DNA of 13,040 nucleotides from Mesorhizobium amorphae (GTDB lineage: Bacteria > Pseudomonadota > Alphaproteobacteria > Rhizobiales > Rhizobiaceae). The stretch spans positions 1 to 13,040 of the forward strand of contig QFNI01000083.1 of NCBI GenBank assembly GCA_003240775.1. Reading direction: 5' to 3'. This document shows, piece by piece, positions 1-6,224 of the stretch (the stretch's first letter is position 1; the number at the start of each line of letters is the position of its first letter). The position numbers and the translations under genes were made by a program. The notes under the pieces were generated by a model. The model did not search any database and was not told the origin of the DNA. It saw nothing but the letters and a program-made list of their open reading frames with translations.

Positions 1-435
1 CTGCACGCTTCCCCAGTAGAGCGGCCGGGCGAGCGCGCGCTCGGCCACAGCCATCACCATCGGCGCGCGGGGGAAAAGATGCATCCCGCCGAGATGGTCG
101 ACATGCGTGTGCGTGAGGACGAGCACGTCGATGTCGTCTTCGCCCAGCCCGAGCAGCCCGAGCTGCGCCAGCGGCAGGTTTTCCGGCCCCACCGCCACCA
201 CCTCGCCGAACGCGCCCAGCCCGTCCTCAAGCGCTGCGGCTTTCGCATCATGCGCGTATTTCTCGGGCAGCCCGGTGTCGATCACCACCCGCTCGCCCCG
301 GTCGGTCTCCACCAGAAACCCCGACAAGCCGATCACCCGGTCCCCGCCGAACACCCGAAACAGCCCGTAGTCGAGCACGCCGAGCCGCACCGGCCGCCCT
401 TCCAGCAGAGGCCCTTCCAGCATCACCGGCTCCAT
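1..435 (-). CDS. MBL-fold metallo-hydrolase, C-terminus cut by window edge
   Basis: The first 145 residues of a metallo-beta-lactamase-fold hydrolase are present; the frame stays open to the left edge. Residues 109-114 read HTHVDH followed by LGG, the HxHxDH metal-binding signature of the family, preceded by a hydrophobic strand (DIDVLVLT). Residues 35-56 (IGLSGFLVETDRGERVVIDTG) fit the usual N-terminal beta-strands. The ATG at 435 is preceded by a strong GGAGGAGA ribosome binding site at 442-449; an in-frame ATG at 423 is less well placed. Family members hydrolyse lactones, thioesters, phosphoesters and other substrates, and the substrate cannot be told from this half. It follows the terC terminator on the same strand, so it is probably transcribed separately. 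Confidence 0.88.
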   Translation of the reverse strand, partial: MEPVMLEGPLLEGRPVRLGVLDYGLFRVFGGDRVIGLSGFLVETDRGERVVIDTGLPEKYAHDAKAAALEDGLGAFGEVVAVGPENLPLAQLGLLGLGEDDIDVLVLTHTHVDHLGGMHLFPRAPMVMAVAERALARPLYWGSVQ

Positions 436-451
436 CGCGTTCTCCTCCGCC

Positions 452-475
452 CAAGAAAAAGGCCCGGCGCGGGCC
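452..475 (-). terminator. Intrinsic terminator after the TerC gene
   Basis: On the minus strand a perfect 6-bp G+C stem (GGCCCG, loop CGC, CGGGCC at 461-475) is followed at once by TTTTTCTT. It sits about 40 bases after the stop codon of the TerC gene and just upstream of the ribosome binding site of the MBL-fold gene. Confidence 0.85.
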
Positions 476-515
476 TTCCCCACGCCGGGCCTCCAAGCCC
501 TAGTAAGCCTTCACC

Positions 516-1358
516 TCAGTGGCGCGGCGGAGCCGCGTCCACCCGCTGGGAGGCCGGCACCACGCCACCGTCCGGCTTCACCTGGTTGGGCACGGCGGTG
601 CCGGCGGCGATCTTCGCGCGCCGGCTCTTGCGGCCGCGCTGGAGCATGTTGAGCCCTTCCACCAGCGCCGAGAAGCCCATCGCCGCGTAGATGTAGCCCT
701 TGGGCACCTTGTAGCCCATGCCGTCGGCGATCAGCGTCATGCCGATCATCAAGAGGAAGCCCAGCGCCAGCATCACGATGGTCGGGTTCTTCTCGATGAA
801 GGCCGACAGCGGGTTCACCGCAAGCAGCATCACCGTCACCGCCACGATCACGGCGATGTACATGATGGCGATATGCTCGGTCATGCCGACGGCCGTGATG
901 ATCGAATCCACGGAGAACACGAGGTCGAGCAACAGGATCTGGAAGATCGCGGCGCCCATCGAGAGCTGCAGCGTCTGGCCGACCAGGTTGTCCTTGCCGT
1001 CCTCGTGGTCCACCGAGTGGTGGATTTCCTTGGTCGCCTTCCACACCAGGAACAGGCCGCCCGCGATCAGGATGATGTCGCGCCAGGAGAACTCGTTGCC
1101 CATGATCGTGAAGACCGGCGCCGTCAGGCCGACGATGATGGAGATGGTGGCGAGCAGCGCGAGCCGCATGATGAGGGCCGCGCCGATGCCCAGCCGCCGC
1201 GCCTGCTTGCGCTGGTGCTCGGGCAGGCGGTTGGTCAGGATCGAGATGAAGATCAGGTTGTCGATGCCGAGAACGATCTCCAGCACCATCAGGGTCAGCA
1301 GCGCGACCCAGGCTGTGGGATCGCTCGTCCACGCGAAATATGCCGCCAACCACTCCAT
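516..1358 (-). CDS. TerC family integral membrane protein
   Basis: A 280-residue polytopic inner-membrane protein of the TerC family. Around eight hydrophobic segments are visible. Family hallmarks are the acidic intramembrane motifs EIVLGIDN (residues 27-34, E27 and D33) and DLVFSVDS (residues 145-152, D145 and D151), plus an acidic residue in the last helix (E234 in ALVEGLN). Members such as Alx and the Bacillus TerC proteins are linked to manganese export or metal homeostasis, others to tellurite resistance; the cargo here is unknown. The C-terminal 40 residues are polar, basic and likely cytoplasmic. The ATG at 1358 lies only about 26 bases after the T-tract of a strong terminator hairpin, so expression needs read-through or a promoter upstream of that hairpin. 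A second terminator follows the gene. Confidence 0.92.
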   Translation of the reverse strand: MEWLAAYFAWTSDPTAWVALLTLMVLEIVLGIDNLIFISILTNRLPEHQRKQARRLGIGAALIMRLALLATISIIVGLTAPVFTIMGNEFSWRDIILIAGGLFLVWKATKEIHHSVDHEDGKDNLVGQTLQLSMGAAIFQILLLDLVFSVDSIITAVGMTEHIAIMYIAVIVAVTVMLLAVNPLSAFIEKNPTIVMLALGFLLMIGMTLIADGMGYKVPKGYIYAAMGFSALVEGLNMLQRGRKSRRAKIAAGTAVPNQVKPDGGVVPASQRVDAAPPRH

Positions 1359-1384
1359 CAGCCGTCTGTCCCTATCCTGCTGCT

Positions 1385-1418
1385 AAAAAAGCGGCCGGGG
1401 CGCCCATCGCCTCGGCCG
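1385..1418 (-). terminator. Strong intrinsic terminator (or leader attenuator) between the YmdB-type gene and TerC gene
   Basis: On the minus strand CGGCCG (1418-1413) and CGGCCG (1397-1392) form a 6-bp stem, extended across one A-C mismatch by GGCG/CGCC, with a 5-base loop and followed by six T residues (1390-1385). It lies 56 bases after the stop of the phosphodiesterase gene and about 26 bases before the terC start. It can serve as the terminator of the upstream operon or as a hairpin in the terC leader. Confidence 0.85.
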
Positions 1419-1437
1419 TGCAATCACAGTGGCGTGA

Positions 1438-1466
1438 CAGCTAGGAACGCGAGCGGCAGACTTCAA
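1438..1466 (-). promoter_or_regulatory. Candidate promoter for the TerC gene
   Basis: On the minus strand TTGAAG (1466-1461) and TAGCTG (1443-1438) are separated by exactly 17 bases, close to the sigma-70 type consensus. The start site would be near 1431, before the terminator hairpin, giving a leader of about 73 bases that includes the hairpin. This rests on sequence resemblance only. Confidence 0.4.
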
Positions 1467-1473
1467 CCACCCC

Positions 1474-2298
1474 TCAGCGCCAAAATGCGGGAATCGTTTC
1501 TTCGAGCCTCGGCCCGAGCCGCAAAGGCGCGATCCGTTCGGCCAGTCCCGTGCGGTCGGAAACCTCGACGCCCACCCCGCAGATCGTCGCCGGCCCGCCC
1601 GCCGCCTCGAAGCGCCCGCGCGGCACCTTCGACAGGAAGCGGTTGAGCGGCTCTTCCTTGTCCATGCCGAGCGAGGAGTCGTAGTCGCCGCACATGCCGG
1701 CATCCGACAGATATGCCGTGCCCCCGTTCAGGATCTGGTGGTCGGCGGTCGGGCAGTGGGTGTGGGTGCCCACGACCAGGCTCGCGCGCCCGTCCACGAA
1801 ATGGCCGAAGCACATCTTCTCGGAGGTGGCTTCGGCGTGGAAGTCGATCACCACGGCGTCCGCTTCCGCCCCCAGCGGGCAGGCGGCCAGCTCGCGCTCG
1901 GCGGTCGCGAAGGGGTCGTCGAGCTCGGGGCTCATGAACACGCGGCCCATGATGTTGGCCACCAGCACGCGCGCGCCGTTTCTCGCCATGAACACGGAGG
2001 CCCCGCGCCCCGGCGTGCCCTTGGGGTAATTCGCGGGCCGCAGAAAGGCCTGCTCCCCGCCCGCCCATTCGAGCGCCTCGCGCTGGTCCCACACATGGTT
2101 GCCGGTGGTGACCACGTCCGCGCCTGCCCGAAGCGTCTCGTGCAGGATGTCTTGCGTGATGCCGAAGCCGCCCGCCGCGTTCTCGCCGTTCACCACCACG
2201 AAATCGAGCGCCAGCTCGGCGCGCAAAGCGGGCAGGCGCCTCCACACCGCGGTGCGGCCCGAGCGCCCCACCATGTCGCCCAGAAAAAGCAGCCTCAT
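1474..2298 (-). CDS. TIGR00282/YmdB-type metallophosphoesterase
   Basis: A 274-residue binuclear metallophosphoesterase of the YmdB family, whose characterised members hydrolyse 2',3'-cyclic nucleotides. Visible metal-site motifs are GD at 7-8, NGEN at 37-40, GNH at 66-68, the family-typical DFHAEATSEK at 152-161 and GTHTH at 177-181. Length and motif order are those of the full family, with no signal peptide, so it should be cytosolic. Its ATG overlaps the stop of the 5-formyl-THF cyclo-ligase gene in an ATGA arrangement, indicating translational coupling. The same order, 6S RNA then cyclo-ligase then this phosphoesterase, is to my knowledge common in alphaproteobacteria. The physiological substrate here is inferred from the family only. 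Confidence 0.93.
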   Translation of the reverse strand: MRLLFLGDMVGRSGRTAVWRRLPALRAELALDFVVVNGENAAGGFGITQDILHETLRAGADVVTTGNHVWDQREALEWAGGEQAFLRPANYPKGTPGRGASVFMARNGARVLVANIMGRVFMSPELDDPFATAERELAACPLGAEADAVVIDFHAEATSEKMCFGHFVDGRASLVVGTHTHCPTADHQILNGGTAYLSDAGMCGDYDSSLGMDKEEPLNRFLSKVPRGRFEAAGGPATICGVGVEVSDRTGLAERIAPLRLGPRLEETIPAFWR

Positions 2299-2888
2299 GC
2301 GCGCGCGTCTCCAAACAACCGCAGGCCCGATTCCGACAGAAGGGCCGGCAGCGCCACGTCATGCGCCTCGTCGGGCACGCGCTCCACCTCCTGGCAGTCG
2401 AAGGCGATCCCCACTAGCCGCGGCGGGACCCCGCGCGCGGAAAGCCGCGCGATCGCCCGGTCGTAATAGCCCGCGCCATAGCCGATGCGGTGGCCGCGCC
2501 CGTCGAAGGCCGCGAGCGGCACGAGCATCAGCGCGGGGTCGAGCACCTCGGCCTCCGGCCCCGGCCCCCAGGTGCCGAACCCCATGTCCACCATGTCGGC
2601 GCCCGCGACCATTTCGCGGAACACGATCGTGGTCTTGTCGAGAATGGCGGGCAGGCAGAGCCGCGCGCCGCGCTCCGCGAGCGCAGCCATCACCGGCCGC
2701 ACATCCACCTCCGAGCGCATCGGCCAGAACCCCGACACCACCGTGCCCGGCTCGACCGCAAAGGCATCGCGCGCGGCTTGCGCCATCCCGCGCGAGGCCT
2801 CGCTGCGCCAGCCAGCATCCAGCGCGTCGCGCCGCCCGAGCGCCTGGGCGCGCAGGAGTTTCTTTTGGTCTTTGGGGGATTGGCTCAT
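2295..2888 (-). CDS. fau: 5-formyltetrahydrofolate cyclo-ligase
   Basis: A 197-residue ATP-dependent enzyme that converts 5-formyl-THF to 5,10-methenyl-THF, returning a storage folate to the one-carbon pool. The N-terminal KKLLRAQALGRRDAL and the C-terminal signature DGRGHRIGYGAGYYDR (residues 129-144, ATP/phosphate binding) are typical of the 5-FTHF_cyc-lig family, as is FWPMRSEVD near 54-62. The frame is open upstream to 2948, but that extension would lie inside the 6S RNA gene and its terminator. The ATG at 2888, about 40 bases after the 6S T-tract, is therefore preferred. This reproduces the known ssrS-ygfA (fau) linkage of proteobacteria, where the gene is read through from 6S RNA. The stop overlaps the next gene by ATGA. 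Confidence 0.93.
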   Translation of the reverse strand: MSQSPKDQKKLLRAQALGRRDALDAGWRSEASRGMAQAARDAFAVEPGTVVSGFWPMRSEVDVRPVMAALAERGARLCLPAILDKTTIVFREMVAGADMVDMGFGTWGPGPEAEVLDPALMLVPLAAFDGRGHRIGYGAGYYDRAIARLSARGVPPRLVGIAFDCQEVERVPDEAHDVALPALLSESGLRLFGDARA

Positions 2889-2927
2889 GCGCTCTTGATG
2901 GCAGGGGAGGGGTGGCCCGCCAAGAGC

Positions 2928-3092
2928 AAAAAGTGCGATCCGCGACAACCGGTGAAGCAGTCGATCCCGGGAACCTACAGCGTAGGTGGGCGCCGTGTAG
3001 CCAAGCCCAGGAGCCTGGCCAGGGACAGCTCCCTTAAGGATCGATAAGGCCCCGGGGAAATGTCGCTCCTGCCGTGATGCGCAGACCGCACC
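2928..3092 (-). ncRNA. ssrS: 6S RNA
   Basis: 6S RNA binds the sigma-70 type RNA polymerase holoenzyme and represses transcription in slow growth. The minus-strand transcript folds into the expected long rod. The ends pair GTGCG (3091-3087) with CGCAC (2937-2933). Further inside GCGACA (3066-3061) pairs with TGTCGC (2947-2942), CCGG with CCGG, and CGATCC (3043-3038) with GGATCG (2967-2962). An open central bubble follows, with a small hairpin ACCTAC/GTAGGT on its 3' side (2973-2987), and then an apical stem GGAGC/GCTCC (3028-3032 with 3010-3014). TTTTT at 2932-2928 follows the closing stem. Position directly upstream of the cyclo-ligase gene is the classical one. The ends are accurate to a few bases at best. 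Confidence 0.88.
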
Positions 3093-3095
3093 CCC

Positions 3096-3124
3096 GATAT
3101 AAGCGCTCCGGGGCTCGGGGGCCA
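3096..3124 (-). promoter_or_regulatory. Candidate promoter for 6S RNA
   Basis: On the minus strand TTATATC (3102-3096) lies 5-7 bases before the first paired base of the 6S RNA and resembles a -10 element. The -35 region near 3119-3124 (TGGCCC) is poor. The element falls between the stop of the DUF4345 gene and the RNA. Confidence 0.4.
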
Positions 3125-3131
3125 GATCGTC

Positions 3132-3524
3132 TCACCGAAATTCCCGCGCCACCCGCCTCTGCCAGAGGAGAAGCGGCGGCACCAGGAGAAGCTCGACGCA
3201 GAGCCCGAAGAGATGGCCCGCGGACGGCGCGCCGACCAGCATCAAGGACGCCAGCCGCGCGAGCCCGCCGGCAAACGTCAGCGCGCCCAGAAGCCCGAAC
3301 CGCCCGGTCTTTGTCTCGATCCCCGGCACGCAGGACCACCACCCAAGGCCGATGGCCAGGAGAATGGCCGACAAGAAGCGGAAATGGCTGTCGAGATCGT
3401 TCGGCCAGGGCGCACCGGCCCCCGTCAGCGCGGGCCCCATCAAGACACCCGCCGCACCCGCCAGCACGGGGGTGACGGCCAGGACGGCCACGACGATCTG
3501 GAGGGCGCGCTTCTCGCTCGGCAT
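3132..3524 (-). CDS. DUF4345 family small membrane protein
   Basis: A 130-residue protein with four predicted transmembrane segments (about residues 8-30, 49-66, 75-97 and 101-121). The pattern DSHFRFLSAILLAIGLGWW (residues 45-63), GGLARLASLMLVGAPS and ELLLVPPLLLWQRRVA matches my memory of DUF4345 proteins, which have no established function. It starts 15 bases after the stop of the methyltransferase gene, with a GGAG sequence in the gap, so the two are probably cotranscribed. It ends about 40 bases before the 6S RNA start. Confidence 0.82.
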   Translation of the reverse strand: MPSEKRALQIVVAVLAVTPVLAGAAGVLMGPALTGAGAPWPNDLDSHFRFLSAILLAIGLGWWSCVPGIETKTGRFGLLGALTFAGGLARLASLMLVGAPSAGHLFGLCVELLLVPPLLLWQRRVAREFR

Positions 3525-3539
3525 CGGGGCTCCGCCCCC

Positions 3540-4307
3540 TTACCGCGTCGCCACGAAGAACAGCCGCGGAAACGGCAGCAGGAGCGTGCCGTCCGCTTCG
3601 AGCGGATAGGCGGCCGCGATCCGCGTCCGATACTCGGCCAGAAAGGCGTCCCGCCCCCCTTCGTCCAGCGGCGCGAGAAAGGGGCGCAGGCCCGTCGAGC
3701 CCAGCCAATCCACCACGCCGTCCACGCCTCCAAGCGGATGGTGATAGGTCGTCCGCCAGACATCCACCCGGCGGCAGAGCGGCTTGAGCAGCGCATAAAG
3801 CGCGCTCGCGCCCAAGATCTCCGTCCGCTCGCCCGCGGCCGCCGCGAGCTTGTCGCGAAAGGGCGCCAGTTCCGCCACCTCGCGCATGGCCCTGTGCGAG
3901 GGCTCGTCCAGATTGTCGGGCATCTGCACCGCCAGGCTCCCGCCCTCGGCCAGGCACCCCACGAGCCGGGGCAGAAGTGCTGCATGGTCGGGCAGCCATT
4001 GCAGAACGGCGTTGGCGAAGAGGAGATCGTAATTCTCGCCCTCCCACGCGCCGATGTCGGCCACCGCGAAATCGCAGGCAGGCAGCCGCTCGCGCGCGGC
4101 CGCGATCATGGCAGGCGAGGAATCGATGCCCGCGACCTCCGCCTCGGGATAGCGCGCGACCAGAAGCTCGGTGGAGTTGCCCGGCCCGCAGCCCAGGTCC
4201 ATCGCCCGCCGCACCTGCGCGGGCGGCACGCCCAAAAGCAGATCGCGCGCGGCACGCGTGCGCTCACCCGCAAACCGCAGATACTGCTCGGCCGACCAGT
4301 CCGTCAT
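3540..4307 (-). CDS. tam: Trans-aconitate 2-methyltransferase (SAM-dependent)
   Basis: A 255-residue class I SAM-dependent methyltransferase very like E. coli Tam, which methylates trans-aconitate, an inhibitory by-product of the citrate cycle. Matching stretches include the N-terminus MTDWSAEQYLRFAGER, SAM motif I DLGCGPGNST (37-46), GIDSSPAMI (60-68), ANAVLQWLPDH (98-108), VQMPDNLDEPSH (127-138), WRTTYHHP and the C-terminal LLPFPRLFFVA. The length is close to E. coli Tam (252). A GTG twelve bases upstream is possible, but the ATG at 4307 has a GAGAGGG element just before it and gives the same N-terminus as Tam. Substrate is inferred from overall similarity; related methyltransferases with other substrates exist. 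Confidence 0.9.
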   Translation of the reverse strand: MTDWSAEQYLRFAGERTRAARDLLLGVPPAQVRRAMDLGCGPGNSTELLVARYPEAEVAGIDSSPAMIAAARERLPACDFAVADIGAWEGENYDLLFANAVLQWLPDHAALLPRLVGCLAEGGSLAVQMPDNLDEPSHRAMREVAELAPFRDKLAAAAGERTEILGASALYALLKPLCRRVDVWRTTYHHPLGGVDGVVDWLGSTGLRPFLAPLDEGGRDAFLAEYRTRIAAAYPLEADGTLLLPFPRLFFVATR

Positions 4308-4337
4308 CAGCCCTCTCACACCGCACCCAACGGCTCA

Positions 4338-4352
4338 CCGCCCCTCGGGCGG
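4338..4352. repeat. Short GC hairpin in gapR-tam gap
   Basis: CCGCCC, loop CTC, GGGCGG forms a perfect 6-bp hairpin in the 174-base gap between gapR and tam. No T-tract follows on either strand, so it is not a standard intrinsic terminator. Confidence 0.4.
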
Positions 4353-4415
4353 CCCGGAGCCCCGCCTCGCTCCTCCCTCTCAGAAAGAACAGTCCGGCCA
4401 GCCTCCAACATCTCA

Positions 4416-4458
4416 AATCCCCCTCCCCCTTGAGGGGAGGGGTACGGGGTGGGGGTAA
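4416..4458. repeat. 43-bp intergenic repeat, copy 1
   Basis: An exact 43-bp match to 12984-13026 in the same orientation. Its left part is a 9-bp palindrome, CCCCTCCCC (4420-4428) and GGGGAGGGG (4434-4442) around the loop CTTGA, followed by TACGGGGTGGGGGTAA. It lies just after gapR. A related palindrome occurs at 8391-8411. It behaves like a dispersed REP-type element and might also act as a transcript end for gapR. Confidence 0.85.
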
Positions 4459-4481
4459 ACCTCTCCCCCACCACCCACGCC

Positions 4482-4748
4482 TCAGGTCATCCCCAGCGCC
4501 GCCTTGTACAGATCAAGAATCGCCTCTTCCTCTTCGCGCTCGGAGGCTTCCTTCTTGCGCAGGCGCACGATGGAGCGCAGCGCCTTCACGTCGAAGCCCG
4601 TGCCCTTGGCCTCGGCATAGACGTCCTTGATGTCTTCCGACACCTGCTTCTTGTCTTCCTCCAGGCGCTCGATGCGCTCGATGATCGACCGAAGCTGGCC
4701 GGCGGCAACCGCCTGGACGTCGTTCTGCTCGCTCAATTCCTTGCTCAC
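4482..4748 (-). CDS. gapR: GapR nucleoid-associated protein (DUF2312)
   Basis: An 88-residue protein of the DUF2312 family, whose Caulobacter member GapR binds overtwisted, AT-rich DNA ahead of replication and transcription machinery and stimulates topoisomerases. The central part QLRSIIERIERLEEDKKQVS (18-37) is a predicted coiled coil, followed by DVYAEAKGTGFDVKALRSIV (residues 42-61) and the C-terminal EEEAILDLYKAALG, all near-identical in pattern to Caulobacter GapR. The start codon is GTG at 4748, with GAGGGAG about 9 bases upstream; no ATG is available in frame. Upstream is a 232-base gap containing a short inverted repeat (CGCGA/TCGCG) and a TTAACCAT sequence. Absence of a signal peptide fits a nucleoid protein. 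Confidence 0.92.
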   Translation of the reverse strand: MSKELSEQNDVQAVAAGQLRSIIERIERLEEDKKQVSEDIKDVYAEAKGTGFDVKALRSIVRLRKKEASEREEEEAILDLYKAALGMT

Positions 4749-4803
4749 CGGCTGGTGCTCCCTCTCGATGGACGCCCCTTCATGCCGCGAGAGCGGTTTC
4801 GCG

Positions 4804-4811
4804 ATGGTTAA
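4804..4811 (-). promoter_or_regulatory. TTAACCAT sequence upstream of gapR (possible CtrA half-site)
   Basis: Minus-strand TTAACCAT lies 56-63 bases before the gapR GTG. It resembles the half-site form of the CtrA cell-cycle regulator motif; the second TTAA half at 7-base spacing is missing (GAAA instead). A GC inverted repeat (4786-4790 with 4799-4803) lies between it and the gene. Functional status is a guess. Confidence 0.25.
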
Positions 4812-4901
4812 GGAGGGGTGAGGGGAATGGGCGGTGTTTTATTCGATCCGCTGGTGGAGTGGAGCCCACCGACGTTGCCGGTTAGCTCTGCCCTTTTTCC
4901 C

Positions 4902-4933
4902 ATTCGTCATTCTCGGGCTTGGGCCCCACGAAT
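4902..4933. repeat. REP-like inverted repeat in gapR-DUF1244 gap
   Basis: ATTCGT (4902-4907) and ACGAAT (4928-4933) are perfect inverted copies around a core with GGGCTTGGGCCC. The flank AATCCATGCCGTGACC reads like the dispersed GTCATTC...GAATCCATGC elements I recall from alphaproteobacterial intergenic regions. Only one copy is in this window. It lies between the DUF1244 gene and gapR. Confidence 0.4.
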
Positions 4934-4980
4934 CCATGCCGTGACCCCACCACCCCACTGTCGGCGCAAACCGCCACCCC

Positions 4981-5280
4981 TCAATGCCCTTCCGGCCGCC
5001 CCTTCTCGAACGCCGCCTGCTGCTCCGCGCTCGCCTCGCGCTGAAACCGCGCCTGCCACTCCCCATAGGGCATCCCGTAGACCCGCTCGCGCGCGGCCTC
5101 CTTGGTCATCGCCTCGCCGCCCGCCTCGGCCGCCTCGCGAAACCAGTTCGCCAGGCAGTTGCGGCAGAACCCCGCCATGTTCATCAGGTCGATGTTCTGC
5201 ACGTCCGTGCGCTCGCCCAGATGCGCGAGCAGCCTGCGAAAGGCGGCGGCCTCGAACTTTTCCTGTTCGCTTTCGGTCAT
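4981..5280 (-). CDS. DUF1244 domain-containing protein
   Basis: A 99-residue cytosolic protein of the DUF1244 family, found mainly in proteobacteria and without a known function. The core NIDLMNMAGFCRNCLANWFR (residues 29-48) carries a CxxC pair (C39, C42), followed by ARERVYGMPYGEWQARFQ, both typical of the family. The two cysteines could bind a metal or be redox active, but nothing else in the sequence decides this. Its ATG overlaps the stop of the N-formylglutamate amidohydrolase gene (ATGA), so the two are translationally coupled. Confidence 0.9.
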   Translation of the reverse strand: MTESEQEKFEAAAFRRLLAHLGERTDVQNIDLMNMAGFCRNCLANWFREAAEAGGEAMTKEAARERVYGMPYGEWQARFQREASAEQQAAFEKGRPEGH

Positions 5281-6110
5281 GGCGTCCCATCCTCGATCGG
5301 TCCCGTGCGCGAGGAAAACCGCTGCACCCGCCCGATATCGGGACGCCGGTTCACCGCGTCAACAAGCGGCGCGAGCCGCGCGGCCCAGGCGTCGGCCCCA
5401 TCCTCCGTTCCGATCAGGTCCTGGCGCACCTCGATGAGCGCATGGGGAAAGCCCGCGAGAATCGCGTGGCGGAACATCGTGTCGCCGCGCAGCGCCCCGT
5501 CATAGGGCTCGTTGTCGCCCACCACGAGGCCGGGCTCGGCGCGCAGCGCCTCGATCAGGGGAAGGGCCGCGCGCCCGTCCGTGTCCCACAAGAGCCCGAC
5601 ATGCCAGGGCCGGGGCGGCCGGTTGGCGAGCTGCGGCGTGAACGAGTGGATCGACACGACGAGCGGCGCCCGCCCGCTTCGCGCGTGAACCTCCGCAACA
5701 AGCCCCGCCACCGCTGCGTGATAGGGCCGGTAGAACCGCTCCAGCCGCCTTTCGCGCTCGTCTTCGCTCAGGGGATAGTTCCCCGCGATCACCGTGCCGT
5801 CATAGAGCTGGCGGATCAGGGTCGGGTCGTCCTCGCCCCGGTTGGGGTCGATCAGCAGCCGCGAGAACCCCGCCATGACAGTGGGGACCCCGAGCCGCCG
5901 CGCCAGCCCGCGCGTCACCCTCTCCGCGCCGATGTCATAGGCGATGTGGCGCTCGAAGGCCGCAGGCGGCAGGCCAAGGTCCCCGTAAGCTTGGGGCAGG
6001 GCGTTTCTGGCATGGTCGCAGACGAGCACGAGCCCCAGGCCCGGATCCCCGTCGATCCGGAGAACGGGCGCGAAGGGAGCGGGGGGCGCACCGGGGCCAA
6101 GCGATGTCAT
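5277..6110 (-). CDS. N-formylglutamate amidohydrolase
   Basis: A 277-residue member of the N-formylglutamate amidohydrolase family (PF05013), zinc-dependent hydrolases that cleave N-formyl-L-glutamate to formate and glutamate, the last step of one histidine degradation route. Diagnostic stretches are LVCDHARNALP (29-39), AYDIGA (57-62), GFSRLLIDPNR (81-91), SIHSFTP (153-159) and ALIEVRQDLI (224-233); the histidines and acids in these segments are likely metal and catalytic residues. The ATG at 6110 follows a GGAG sequence. No other histidine-utilisation gene is near, so the true substrate may be another N-formyl or N-acyl amino acid. It overlaps the DUF1244 gene by four bases. Confidence 0.92.
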   Translation of the reverse strand: MTSLGPGAPPAPFAPVLRIDGDPGLGLVLVCDHARNALPQAYGDLGLPPAAFERHIAYDIGAERVTRGLARRLGVPTVMAGFSRLLIDPNRGEDDPTLIRQLYDGTVIAGNYPLSEDERERRLERFYRPYHAAVAGLVAEVHARSGRAPLVVSIHSFTPQLANRPPRPWHVGLLWDTDGRAALPLIEALRAEPGLVVGDNEPYDGALRGDTMFRHAILAGFPHALIEVRQDLIGTEDGADAWAARLAPLVDAVNRRPDIGRVQRFSSRTGPIEDGTP

Positions 6111-6199
6111 GCGGTCTCCAGGCGGTGGGTGGCAAAGCCTTCATTCCACGCGTGTTTGGCCCTGGCAATGCCGCCGTTTGGCCTTGCTCGGAGGCTAGT

Positions 6200-6224
6200 G
6201 CGCGGGGAACATCCTTTCCCGCGC
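6200..6224. repeat. GC-rich inverted repeat in divergent promoter region
   Basis: GCGCGGG (6200-6206) and CCCGCGC (6218-6224) form a 7-bp inverted repeat in the 216-base gap between the divergent N-formylglutamate amidohydrolase and DUF1036 genes. It could be an operator or leader hairpin. A TTGACA at 6273-6278 on the plus strand could be a -35 element, but no convincing -10 stands 17-18 bases after it. Confidence 0.35.

Noticed and set aside
1359..1473. Manganese (yybP-ykoY) riboswitch upstream of terC
   Set aside because: The gap is only 115 bases, and I could not find the conserved loop sequences of that riboswitch; only a terminator hairpin is visible.
519..1646. 375-codon plus-strand frame over terC
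   Set aside because: It is the antisense shadow of the TerC gene; its His/Arg/Asp-rich translation has no recognisable domain.
2889..2948. N-terminal extension of the cyclo-ligase
   Set aside because: It would place the start inside the closing stem of 6S RNA and cross its T-tract; the ATG at 2888 fits the family length.
3213..4433. 406-codon plus-strand frame over tam and DUF4345
   Set aside because: It is antisense to two well-supported genes, with low-complexity composition and no family resemblance.
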